DNA of 48,848 nucleotides from an uncultured Methylococcales bacterium (lineage in GTDB: Bacteria > Pseudomonadota > Gammaproteobacteria > Methylococcales > Methylomonadaceae): the NCBI GenBank assembly GCA_903902705.1, contig CAIUVX010000092.1, forward strand, positions 1-48,848, written 5' to 3'. Shown in pieces: positions 35,392-42,628 of the stretch; the stretch's first letter is position 1; each line of letters opens with the position of its first letter. The notes beneath the pieces are model-generated. The model was given only the letters and a program-made list of their open reading frames with translations, did no database searches and was not told the DNA's origin. The position numbers and the translations under genes are program-made.

Positions 35392-36819
35392 TTAAAGACT
35401 AGCAAACCAGCATTCTAAAACACATAACATCCAAAGCCTATCACCCCAACGTCTAGCACGACCATCACTGGCAGTGATGTTTTGCCGTCTGATGTCTTGA
35501 ACGGTGTGAGGATTTAACAAACCCGATTTTTCTAAACGTTTTTTATGTAACCAATAAGCGGCTAATGGTCGTAAGCCACGCCGAAACCATTCACTGGTAG
35601 GCACACCCATGCCTTGTTTTCGCCGCTCTACCACTTGTTCGGGTAAGTATGAATGAGCAAGCATTTTTAGCAAAACTTTATCTTTTGCCCCTGCCAATTT
35701 TAAGTGATTAGGTAAAGCGATGCCTAACTCAATCATATCGGGCTGAAAAAAAGGATGTTGCAAACTAAGCTGGTGTACTTTTGCCATTGCCTCTATTCTA
35801 GGCGCGATATGTTGCAATCCCTTTAATTGTAAATCTACCCAGCGTAATTGATTACAAAAATCTGCCGAGGGTGATGAAGCAAAGGCTTGTTGAATAGGGC
35901 TTTCAAGGCAAACAGTAGACTCCAACTGTTGCCCAAGTTTAGCTGAAACTAACTCAGACCATTCATCGGAAAACTTATGAAAACTGGCTAAATAGCCTTG
36001 TTCGCGCTGATAACCAGTTTCTGGATATAATTCGCGCATAATCATAGGCTTCATAGACCAAGAGCCAAATAATTGATCGCCACCTTCGCCAGTTAATACC
36101 GTATGCTGTGGCTGGTGTTGCCCAATCGCTTTAAAGAGCAAATAAAACGGTAATAACACAGGATCACCTAACGGCTGATCCAACGCACCAACAGTTTTAC
36201 TAAACCAACGCAGGGCATCCAAAGAATTCACTACAATTTCTTTTTGTGCCACGCCTAGGTGTTGTGCGGTCATTCTGGCGGCGTGAGTATCCGTGCCTTC
36301 GCCAACATCAGCACCACTAAATCGTGCATGGTAAGAGGTTATTTTTGTTCCAGATGCTGTCGCGGCGGCGGCAATCATCGCGCTATCTAAACCACCTGAT
36401 AGTAATACTGCGGCTTGGTCACATTTAGTGTGTATGCAGAGTTGTTGCCAAAAGGTGTTTTCTGGCTGCTGTAATGGCGGTATTGTTGGGATTTTAGTCA
36501 GACTACAGTCGATTTGATTGCCAAGCAACGATAAGCAACAACTCATGTTCGGGGGAACGGCGGATATACCCTGAAAAATAGTGCGCGGTGCTGGCACAAA
36601 ACCGTAACACAGAAAATCTCGAATTCCTTCGGGGCTAGGTTGATAATTGACATAAGCACCCAGTTCTCGAAGACTATGGGATACCAACCATTTATTGCCT
36701 AATTGGGTCGCTATCGGCTGATTCAAAAAATAGAGCGGAGTAGCCGAATAAGCACCCCGCGTTAAAATTTGACCGTCAGATGACTCGCGGAAAAAACTTT
36801 GCGTTTGTACGCTATCCAT
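35392..36819 (-). CDS. Truncated asparagine-synthetase-like ATP-dependent ligase
   Basis: A 475-residue relative of the 580-residue protein downstream. It keeps only the last third of the glutaminase-like domain (TPLYFLNQPIATQLGNKWLVS... FLCYGFVPAPRTIFQGISAVPP) and a complete synthetase domain with PP-loop VLLSGGLDSAMIAAA (S141 to S146) and GEGGDQLFG. About 100 N-terminal residues usual for the family are missing, and there is no catalytic N-terminal Cys. The C-terminal RRWGDRLWMLCVLECW mirrors YYGDRLWLLLSLELW in its partner. The start ATG is 8 bp after the TauE/SafE stop. The two proteins may form a heteromeric ligase. Confidence 0.82.
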   Translation of the reverse strand: MDSVQTQSFFRESSDGQILTRGAYSATPLYFLNQPIATQLGNKWLVSHSLRELGAYVNYQPSPEGIRDFLCYGFVPAPRTIFQGISAVPPNMSCCLSLLGNQIDCSLTKIPTIPPLQQPENTFWQQLCIHTKCDQAAVLLSGGLDSAMIAAAATASGTKITSYHARFSGADVGEGTDTHAARMTAQHLGVAQKEIVVNSLDALRWFSKTVGALDQPLGDPVLLPFYLLFKAIGQHQPQHTVLTGEGGDQLFGSWSMKPMIMRELYPETGYQREQGYLASFHKFSDEWSELVSAKLGQQLESTVCLESPIQQAFASSPSADFCNQLRWVDLQLKGLQHIAPRIEAMAKVHQLSLQHPFFQPDMIELGIALPNHLKLAGAKDKVLLKMLAHSYLPEQVVERRKQGMGVPTSEWFRRGLRPLAAYWLHKKRLEKSGLLNPHTVQDIRRQNITASDGRARRWGDRLWMLCVLECWFASL

Positions 36820-36827
36820 GCAAACAC

Positions 36828-37637
36828 TTATTGCAACACAAATTTAAGTCCAATCAGCAATAACACTGTAGCTAACACGGGGCGTAACACTTTTTCAGGG
36901 ATTTTCGCGCTTAAATGGCTACCAATCCAGATACCTGGTATTGAACCTATTAATAAGCCACCCAATAATTCAAAATCAACATTGCCTAGTACCCAATGCC
37001 CAAAACCTGCAACTGCTGTCAGTGGAATTGCGTGTGCCAAATCGGTGCCAACAATTTTCAGCGTGGTCATTCTTGGGTATAAAAATAACAGTGCCACCGT
37101 ACCCAGTGCGCCCGCCCCAACTGACGTTAGTGTCACTAATATGCCTAACATCATACCAATCAACACGGTGGCAGGAATTTCTAACTGTTTAAAACGCGCG
37201 GCATTTTCGAGATTGCTATGCTCATCATCAATTTGCCCTAATTTTTCAGCATTATGTAATAACGCACTGCGCACAAACAGTGCGCAAGCGGTCAGTATCA
37301 AGGCAACGCCTAAGGTAAAGGTAATCGTGCCAGTAATTTCTTTACCGATAGAACTCAAATGTTTCAGCGCAAATAACGTTGCTATCGCAAACGGCAAACT
37401 GCCCAGCGATAACCAGCCGACAATTTTCCAATCAACTGAACCATGTTTACCATGATGTACCCAGACACCGCTTACTTTAGTCAATGCGGCAAATAATAAA
37501 TCTGTTCCTACTGCGGTTGCTGGATGAAAATTGAATAAAAAAACCAGCAACGGGGTCATTAATGAACCACCACCTACCCCTGTGATGCCGACTAATAAGC
37601 CGACTGCAAAGCCAGACAAGGTGTAAAAAATATTCAT
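36828..37637 (-). CDS. TauE/SafE family membrane exporter
   Basis: A 269-residue inner-membrane protein with about eight helices. The family hallmark GFAVGLLVGITGVGGGSLMTPLLVF opens it, and the second-half repeat VLIGMMLGILVTLTSVGAGALGTVALLFLYP matches the inverted-repeat fold. TauE/SafE proteins export organosulfur or other small anions such as sulfite and sulfoacetate; specificity varies. AGGATT precedes the ATG. It is the first gene of the seven-gene run, 8 bp ahead of the truncated ligase gene, so it may export the cluster product or supply or remove a sulfur compound. Confidence 0.85.
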   Translation of the reverse strand: MNIFYTLSGFAVGLLVGITGVGGGSLMTPLLVFLFNFHPATAVGTDLLFAALTKVSGVWVHHGKHGSVDWKIVGWLSLGSLPFAIATLFALKHLSSIGKEITGTITFTLGVALILTACALFVRSALLHNAEKLGQIDDEHSNLENAARFKQLEIPATVLIGMMLGILVTLTSVGAGALGTVALLFLYPRMTTLKIVGTDLAHAIPLTAVAGFGHWVLGNVDFELLGGLLIGSIPGIWIGSHLSAKIPEKVLRPVLATVLLLIGLKFVLQ

Positions 37638-37807
37638 GCAGGATAATCCTTAGTGTTTAATGCGTTAAAAATTTTTCAGTGCCACCCCCAAATAATCGGG
37701 GTATTTTTTGATACTGAGTAAATCAATGGATATTGAAACAGTCTGTCTTTATTTGACTCGATAGCTCATTACGAAGCGAGGTGTGGCATAATGACACGCG
37801 TACTGCA

Positions 37808-37839
37808 CACGGATGACAGCGATTTTTATGTCATCCGTG
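37808..37839. terminator. Hairpin downstream of a small exported-protein gene
   Basis: Perfect 11-bp arms CACGGATGACA (37808-37818) and TGTCATCCGTG (37829-37839) around a T-rich 10-base loop. It starts 15 bp beyond the stop of the minus-strand gene at 37854. There is no T-run after it on that strand, so termination may be weak or Rho-assisted. Confidence 0.5.
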
Positions 37840-37853
37840 GCAATAAGTTTGCG

Positions 37854-38252
37854 TTACTTAATTTTTACTAACTCTTTATCGTCACTAGAAAAATGACAGA
37901 TACCCGCAGCAAAATTATCACAGTCTTTTGATTGCTCTACTTTTGCACCTGTTTCACTCACCCGAATAGTTAATTCACAGTAAGTCGCCTCACTTTCAGA
38001 ATGTTTTTTCAGAACTAATTTGTCCTTCTCGGCTTTTGCTTCACCAGAAATAGTGGCTGAACAAGCAGGTTTGTCTTTTTCATTAGCATTCGCTTCAAAA
38101 TCAATATCCGCACTCACCGTATATTCTTTGTTGATTTCAGTGATTTTTAAGTGATGAACATGATTGCCATCGCGTAATAGATAATGTTCTGTGCCTGCAA
38201 AAATACTGCTCGAAACCAGCATTGCAATGCTAAAAAATGCTATTTTTTTCAT
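37854..38252 (-). CDS. Small exported protein, function unknown
   Basis: A 132-residue periplasmic or secreted protein. I start it at ATG 38252, which gives a clean signal peptide (MKKIAFFSIAMLVSSSIFAG) and has a GAGG site upstream; the open frame reaches back to 38300 without such support. The mature part is beta-rich and hydrophilic (YTVSADIDFEANANEKDKP, LTIRVSETGAKVEQSKD) and has four cysteines, probably forming two disulfides (ACSATI, TYCELT, DCDNF, ICHF). I do not recognise the family. It is monocistronic, bounded by a hairpin. Confidence 0.75.
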   Translation of the reverse strand: MKKIAFFSIAMLVSSSIFAGTEHYLLRDGNHVHHLKITEINKEYTVSADIDFEANANEKDKPACSATISGEAKAEKDKLVLKKHSESEATYCELTIRVSETGAKVEQSKDCDNFAAGICHFSSDDKELVKIK

Positions 38253-38497
38253 AAAATGACCTCGTATTAGGTTGTTGATTAGCAATTTTGGTACGCCCAT
38301 GTACCTTTGTTATTAGTAATTGATGATGCACACTGTCATTGACCCTGCGTAACACCAGTTAATAAATTAGTTAACATCACTGTTAAACTGCCATTATCAT
38401 TTAATCGGTAAAATTTTGCACAGAGTAATTTTTTAGTAACTAACAAACAATTGCTTAACTGCGTATAAAATCTGTCACTTGTTCAACGGTAAGTCTA

Positions 38498-39418
38498 ATG
38501 ATGAATAATATCCATGCACTGAAAATTCTGCTAGTTGCCGCTATACAAAAACTAATAGATAGCTCTAAAACCATGCGATTGCCTCGTTATAGCCAACTAA
38601 CATGGTATGACATTGGTTATTTCTTTTTGGTAGAAACTCAAAAAAGTGCCATTAGCACACGAGCATCTGCGGTCGCATTTACTTTTTTTCTCGCCTTGTT
38701 TCCTGCCATTATCTTTTTTTTCTCCTTGATACCGTTTTTGCCTATCGACAATTTGCACCAGCAGGTACTCAATGATATGCACTCGCTGTTACCTGAAAAC
38801 GCTTACCAAGCGGCGGTTGAAACTATTAATGATTTAGTAAAAAATCAGCACAATGGCTTGTTATCATTTGGTTTTTTAGTCACCCTGTACCTTTCTACTA
38901 ATGGTATTAACGCCCTTATAGATGCGTTTAATCAAGCTATTCATGTTGTTGAAACCCGATCGTTTATTAAACAAAGAATTGTTTCATTGTATTTGCTTGG
39001 CGCACTGTCACTACTGGTTCTAACCGCTTCGTTGCTGATTATATTTAGCGAAATTGCCATCAATTATGCGATTGCTCATGGCTTACTGTTGAGTGATGGT
39101 ATTGTCATCGTCCTGCTGACTTTAGGGAAATGGCTGATTGTGTTTTTGTTGTTATTTACCGCCATTTCCTTGCTGTATTATTTTGGCCCCGTTAATTCAG
39201 CCAACTATAAATTAATCAGCCCAGGTGCGTTGTTGGCAACGGTTTTATCGATCACCGCTTCCTTGTTATTCAATTATTATGTCAACAATTTTGGTACTTA
39301 TAATAAAGTCTATGGCAGTATCGGTACCATCATGGTCATTATGCTATGGCTACAGTTTAACTGTTTAATTATGCTCATAGGCTTTGATTTGAATGCTAAA
39401 ATTTATAATAAAACTTAA
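38498..39418 (+). CDS. YihY/BrkB family membrane protein
   Basis: A 306-residue inner-membrane protein with about six helices. Family motifs: STRASAVAFTFFLALFPAIIFFFSLIPFLP near residue 52, TNGINALIDAFNQAIHVVETRSFIKQRI near 131, and KVYGSIGTIMVIMLWLQFNCLIMLIGFDLNA near the C-terminus. The family was once taken for ribonuclease BN but is now seen as a membrane protein of unsettled role. Two ATG codons are adjacent at the start. It is isolated between spacers. Confidence 0.88.
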   Translation: MMNNIHALKILLVAAIQKLIDSSKTMRLPRYSQLTWYDIGYFFLVETQKSAISTRASAVAFTFFLALFPAIIFFFSLIPFLPIDNLHQQVLNDMHSLLPENAYQAAVETINDLVKNQHNGLLSFGFLVTLYLSTNGINALIDAFNQAIHVVETRSFIKQRIVSLYLLGALSLLVLTASLLIIFSEIAINYAIAHGLLLSDGIVIVLLTLGKWLIVFLLLFTAISLLYYFGPVNSANYKLISPGALLATVLSITASLLFNYYVNNFGTYNKVYGSIGTIMVIMLWLQFNCLIMLIGFDLNAKIYNKT

Positions 39419-39572
39419 TGCAACGCGTCTATATCCAGCAGAACAAGATGGGGTTTTCGTAGAATATGATTTAATAGCAGTTAAATTATGTTCAATGAAA
39501 AATTACCTACGCCTAATTTATTGATTTCTGCTAGAATCAGCCCCCAAACGTTAAATTAACCTTCACAAATTT

Positions 39573-40034
39573 ATGAAGAACCTTATGTCATCATTGGTAG
39601 CTGGATTAAAAAAACACCGCGTGTTGCTATTTATAATCGGATTGGCTGCTCTTTCTGTATCGCAACAAAAATTCATTATGCCTTGGGTCTATGATGTTAT
39701 TAAATCTGATTGGTTTTTAATTGATACTAAAGATCAAGGCAGCAATTTAGCCATATCTACGCCATTGTCTGACATTGCTTTTATGCACTGTAATAACTAC
39801 ATCAAGTCTGAAACTGCTCCAGACACAGCCATTGTTTTTGCAGAAAAACCGCTTAAAGCATGGGATATTGGTAATTACGAATACATTATTAATGGCGAAA
39901 TTACTACGACCAGCAATTCATCAGCTAGCGTCACAAAAAAATATGCTTGCCGCATAACCTATAACAAAGGTGATAAACAGGAAGATCCGCTCAATTTTGA
40001 TAACTGGTCGATTATTGGCGTATCAGATTTATAA
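39573..40034 (+). CDS. Membrane-anchored protein of unknown function
   Basis: A 153-residue protein with one N-terminal hydrophobic helix (residues 17-33, VLLFIIGLAALSVSQQ) after a basic start, and a periplasmic remainder of about 115 residues (NLAISTPLSDIAFMHCNNYIKSE, YEYIINGEITTTSNSSASVTKKYACRITYNK). Two cysteines could form a disulfide. I do not recognise the family. An internal ATG at 39585 would shorten it by four residues and is possible because no strong ribosome site precedes the first ATG. Confidence 0.65.
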   Translation: MKNLMSSLVAGLKKHRVLLFIIGLAALSVSQQKFIMPWVYDVIKSDWFLIDTKDQGSNLAISTPLSDIAFMHCNNYIKSETAPDTAIVFAEKPLKAWDIGNYEYIINGEITTTSNSSASVTKKYACRITYNKGDKQEDPLNFDNWSIIGVSDL

Positions 40035-40188
40035 ACGCCTGTTTTCTCATGCTCATAGACGGGCATTATAAACCATTGATTAATTTTATAAAAAAGCGAT
40101 AAAATCGCCGCTTCCGTTTCTACATTTTGTAAAAGATTGAAACATAGCTACCCGTGACTTATGGGGCATTACACTTGGAGTATTATTT

Positions 40189-40944
40189 ATGATCGAATTC
40201 ATCATTGCTATTGCACTTATCGCTTTAGCGTTTTATTTTTTAAAAATAAAAAACAAAAAATCAGCCACCACGCCAGATAATGTTCTTGAATCAGCAAAAC
40301 CGATAAAACAAGAAACCAAGCCCGCTGATAAGGTCGTAGCGTCCACTGAATCTAAACCTGTTGAGTCAGTAAATAAGCCCACCATCGCACAAGCAACGCC
40401 TAAAATTGAAAAGTCACCAGAACCTACTAACGAAAATCTGCCTCAAGACTCTACATTAAGACGGCATTATCTGACCCATTTACACGCTATCGTTAACGCG
40501 ATTAATCCACCCCGCCCTACCGACTCTGCTTTATCTCGTCATCATGATGCCCAAATTGCCGATCAACTTGAGCAATCTTTACGCAGTCAAGACACGATTC
40601 AACAACTATTTTCTCGTTATGAAAATCACAAAAAAAAGCCAACTCCTTCCGTTGTTGAAAAAACTGAAGCTATTGTAGTTGTGCCAGTTGTGGAAGAAAC
40701 TCAAGCCATTATTACGCCATCAGCTAAACCTGAAGTCAGCGATAAAGGCGTTGTTGTGTCACTGCCAGAACGTAAAGCATCCAAAATTCCTGAAGATTCA
40801 CAACTAAAAAGACATTATCTGACTCATTTACATAACCAAGTTGCAGCCAGTTTACCTGCACGTCCAACTGATTCAACCTTACGTCGTCATCATGACACGC
40901 TGCTTGAAAACGAAGTAAAAAGTCGATTGTCTGCTCAAAGCTAA
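40189..40944 (+). CDS. Membrane-anchored protein with two copies of an HYLTHLH motif domain
   Basis: A 251-residue protein with an N-terminal membrane helix (residues 3-20), a Lys/Pro/Glu-rich spacer, and a duplicated domain of about 50 residues at 85-134 and 201-251. Both copies share D-S-x-L-(R/K)-RHYLTHLH, then a PxRPTDS-x-L-x-RHHD motif, then a Glu/Leu-rich helix with SL/RLS. The two are joined by another Pro/Val/Glu-rich spacer. The many histidines at fixed spacing could bind metal or nucleic acid. I do not recognise the family. A GGAG site precedes the ATG. Confidence 0.75.
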   Translation: MIEFIIAIALIALAFYFLKIKNKKSATTPDNVLESAKPIKQETKPADKVVASTESKPVESVNKPTIAQATPKIEKSPEPTNENLPQDSTLRRHYLTHLHAIVNAINPPRPTDSALSRHHDAQIADQLEQSLRSQDTIQQLFSRYENHKKKPTPSVVEKTEAIVVVPVVEETQAIITPSAKPEVSDKGVVVSLPERKASKIPEDSQLKRHYLTHLHNQVAASLPARPTDSTLRRHHDTLLENEVKSRLSAQS

Positions 40945-40963
40945 AATTACAAAATAGTGCGTA

Positions 40964-40983
40964 GGGGCGATTTAAATCGCCCC
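40964..40983. terminator. Palindrome between convergent genes
   Basis: The 20-bp perfect palindrome GGGGCGATTTAAATCGCCCC lies midway between the plus-strand gene ending at 40944 and metF ending at 40991. A bidirectional terminator is the natural reading; it has no long T-run, so a dispersed palindromic repeat is also possible. Confidence 0.5.
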
Positions 40984-40990
40984 CACTGGA

Positions 40991-41836
40991 TTATGCTTTT
41001 GTTTGTAATCGCTCCAAAATAGCCAGAGTAGGCGCAGACTGATTCATGGTATAAAAATGCAGTCCAGGCGCACCGCCATCTAGCAAACGTTGACAAAGAT
41101 TACTGACCAGCTCTAAACCAAACTCCTGTATCGCCTCTCTATCATCACCAAAACTTTCTAGGCGTTTACGCATCCAACGCGGAATATCTGCGCCGCACAT
41201 TTCTGAAAACCTAAACAGTTGAGAATACTGAGTAATAGGCATGATGCCTGGTACGATAGGAATGGTAATGCCATTTTTTTCGCACAAATCAACAAAATAA
41301 AAATATGCCTCGGCATTGTAAAAATACTGAGTAATCGCGGCATTCGCCCCTGCTGCCACTTTACGTTTAAAATTTTTAAAATCTTCCTGCGCGTCTTTTG
41401 CTTGAGGATGGACTTCAGGATAAGCCGCAACATGAATATCAAAATAATCGCCTGTTTCTAGCCGTATAAATTCTACTAATTCATTGGCATAACGAAATTC
41501 CCCCGCCGACATCATGCCAGAAGGCAAATCACCTCTTAACGCGACAATTTTGGCAATACCATGTTGTCGATAGTTTTGCAAAATAGCGCGAATATTCTCC
41601 TTGGTTGATGCGACGCACGATAAATGCGGTGCAGCGGCTATACCTTTAGTTTGAATATCAACAACGGTATCGAAAGTTTTATCGCGTGTTGAACCACCCG
41701 CGCCAAACGTGACTGAAAAAAAATCGGGATTAAGTGCCGCTAATTTGCTGTGTACTACTTGCAAATTTGCCGCGCCTTCTTCAGTTTTGGGTGGGTAAAA
41801 TTCAAAGCTAAATAATTGAGGGTGTTCTGATTGCAT
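40991..41836 (-). CDS. metF: 5,10-methylenetetrahydrofolate reductase
   Basis: FAD enzyme making 5-methyltetrahydrofolate for methionine synthesis. Visible motifs: FSFEFYPPKTEEGAANL (catalytic Glu) at the N-terminus, FFSVTFGAGGSTRDKTFDTV, ALRGDLPSGM, AAYPEVHPQAKDAQEDFKNFKRKVAAGANAAITQYFYN and PGIMPITQYSQLFRFSEMCGADIPRW. The length of 281 residues is typical. It is a single gene; no S-adenosylmethionine or SAH riboswitch was evident in the short leader. Confidence 0.95.
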   Translation of the reverse strand: MQSEHPQLFSFEFYPPKTEEGAANLQVVHSKLAALNPDFFSVTFGAGGSTRDKTFDTVVDIQTKGIAAAPHLSCVASTKENIRAILQNYRQHGIAKIVALRGDLPSGMMSAGEFRYANELVEFIRLETGDYFDIHVAAYPEVHPQAKDAQEDFKNFKRKVAAGANAAITQYFYNAEAYFYFVDLCEKNGITIPIVPGIMPITQYSQLFRFSEMCGADIPRWMRKRLESFGDDREAIQEFGLELVSNLCQRLLDGGAPGLHFYTMNQSAPTLAILERLQTKA

Positions 41837-42024
41837 TTTGTAGGCTCGCTAATGGAAGATGATTTAAACGCTCACGCTTAATAGCTCTGTATTTTAGCCT
41901 TTTGTTGTGTTTTTCGGCTACTTTTTGACGATTCATTATTGATATTTATCAGTCATTGCGGGTATTTTTACACATAATATATTTGCAACTACTCACCCCC
42001 TTAAAAACCCGCTACGCTCAACGA

Positions 42025-42159
42025 ATGAAAACCATAAAACGTCCGAGTCAATCAGAACTAGACAGCATGAGTCATGTGGAAAAAGACGCGCTCATTTTAA
42101 AACTATTCGATTGGTTGAAAGAACTAGAAGGCAGTAAGGTAGTCATTAAATCGCTATAA
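42025..42159 (+). pseudogene. IS66 transposase N-terminal remnant
   Basis: Forty-four codons from ATG 42025. The core ELDSMSHVEKDALILKLFDWLKELE matches the opening of IS66 TnpC proteins (MSH-x-EKDALI-x-x-LF-x-x-L-x-x-LE). The coding sequence breaks off after this and ends in TAA. The open frame extends upstream to 41956 but that part is not family-like. It is a small scar of a lost element, or a captured leader. Confidence 0.5.
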
Positions 42160-42190
42160 ACCAGTTTTACCGACTACTCACTTACAATCC

Positions 42191-42628
42191 CTAAGCTCTT
42201 AAAGTAAACGTCACTGGACCATTATTAATCAGGGCTACCTGCATATCTGCACCAAATTCACCAAACTGAACCGTCGGATAAATATTAATAGCGAGCTGTT
42301 GTAGATAACTAAACATCTGCCGTCCATGCTCAGGGGGGGCGGCTGAAGTAAAACTGGGGCGATTGCCTTTGTCGGTATTTGCCGCTAAGGTGAATTGTGG
42401 CACCAACAATAAGCCGCCATTAATGTCTCGCAAGCTCAAATTCATTTTATCTTGTTCATCAACAAAAATTCGATAGTTAAGAATGCGTTCTAGCAAACGC
42501 TCGGCTTCTTTTACGCTATCGTTTTTTTCCACCGCAACCAATGCCAGTATACCCGTGTCTATTTTACCGATGTCTTGGAGATTCACTGTGACTTTAGCTT
42601 CTGTCACCCGTTGAATAATGCTAATCAT
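42191..42628 (-). CDS. dtd: D-aminoacyl-tRNA deacylase
   Basis: Hydrolyses D-amino acids wrongly attached to tRNA. The N-terminus MISIIQRVTEAKVTV, the C-terminal cross-subunit motif NNGPVTF and DINGGLLLVPQFTLAANTDKGNRPSF are diagnostic. The usual SQ-x-TL motif reads PQFTL here, a variant worth checking. Full length at 145 residues. The start overlaps the TolC-like gene stop by 4 bp, so dtd is translationally coupled to the type I secretion operon. Confidence 0.92.
   Translation of the reverse strand: MISIIQRVTEAKVTVNLQDIGKIDTGILALVAVEKNDSVKEAERLLERILNYRIFVDEQDKMNLSLRDINGGLLLVPQFTLAANTDKGNRPSFTSAAPPEHGRQMFSYLQQLAINIYPTVQFGEFGADMQVALINNGPVTFTLRA

Noticed and set aside
31293-36819. Lasso-peptide gene cluster
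   Set aside because: An asparagine-synthetase-like cyclase is present, but there is no PqqD-like recognition protein, no transglutaminase-like leader peptidase and no convincing precursor peptide.
41837-42024. S-adenosylmethionine or SAH riboswitch before metF
   Set aside because: The leader is short and I could not fold a recognisable conserved core by eye.
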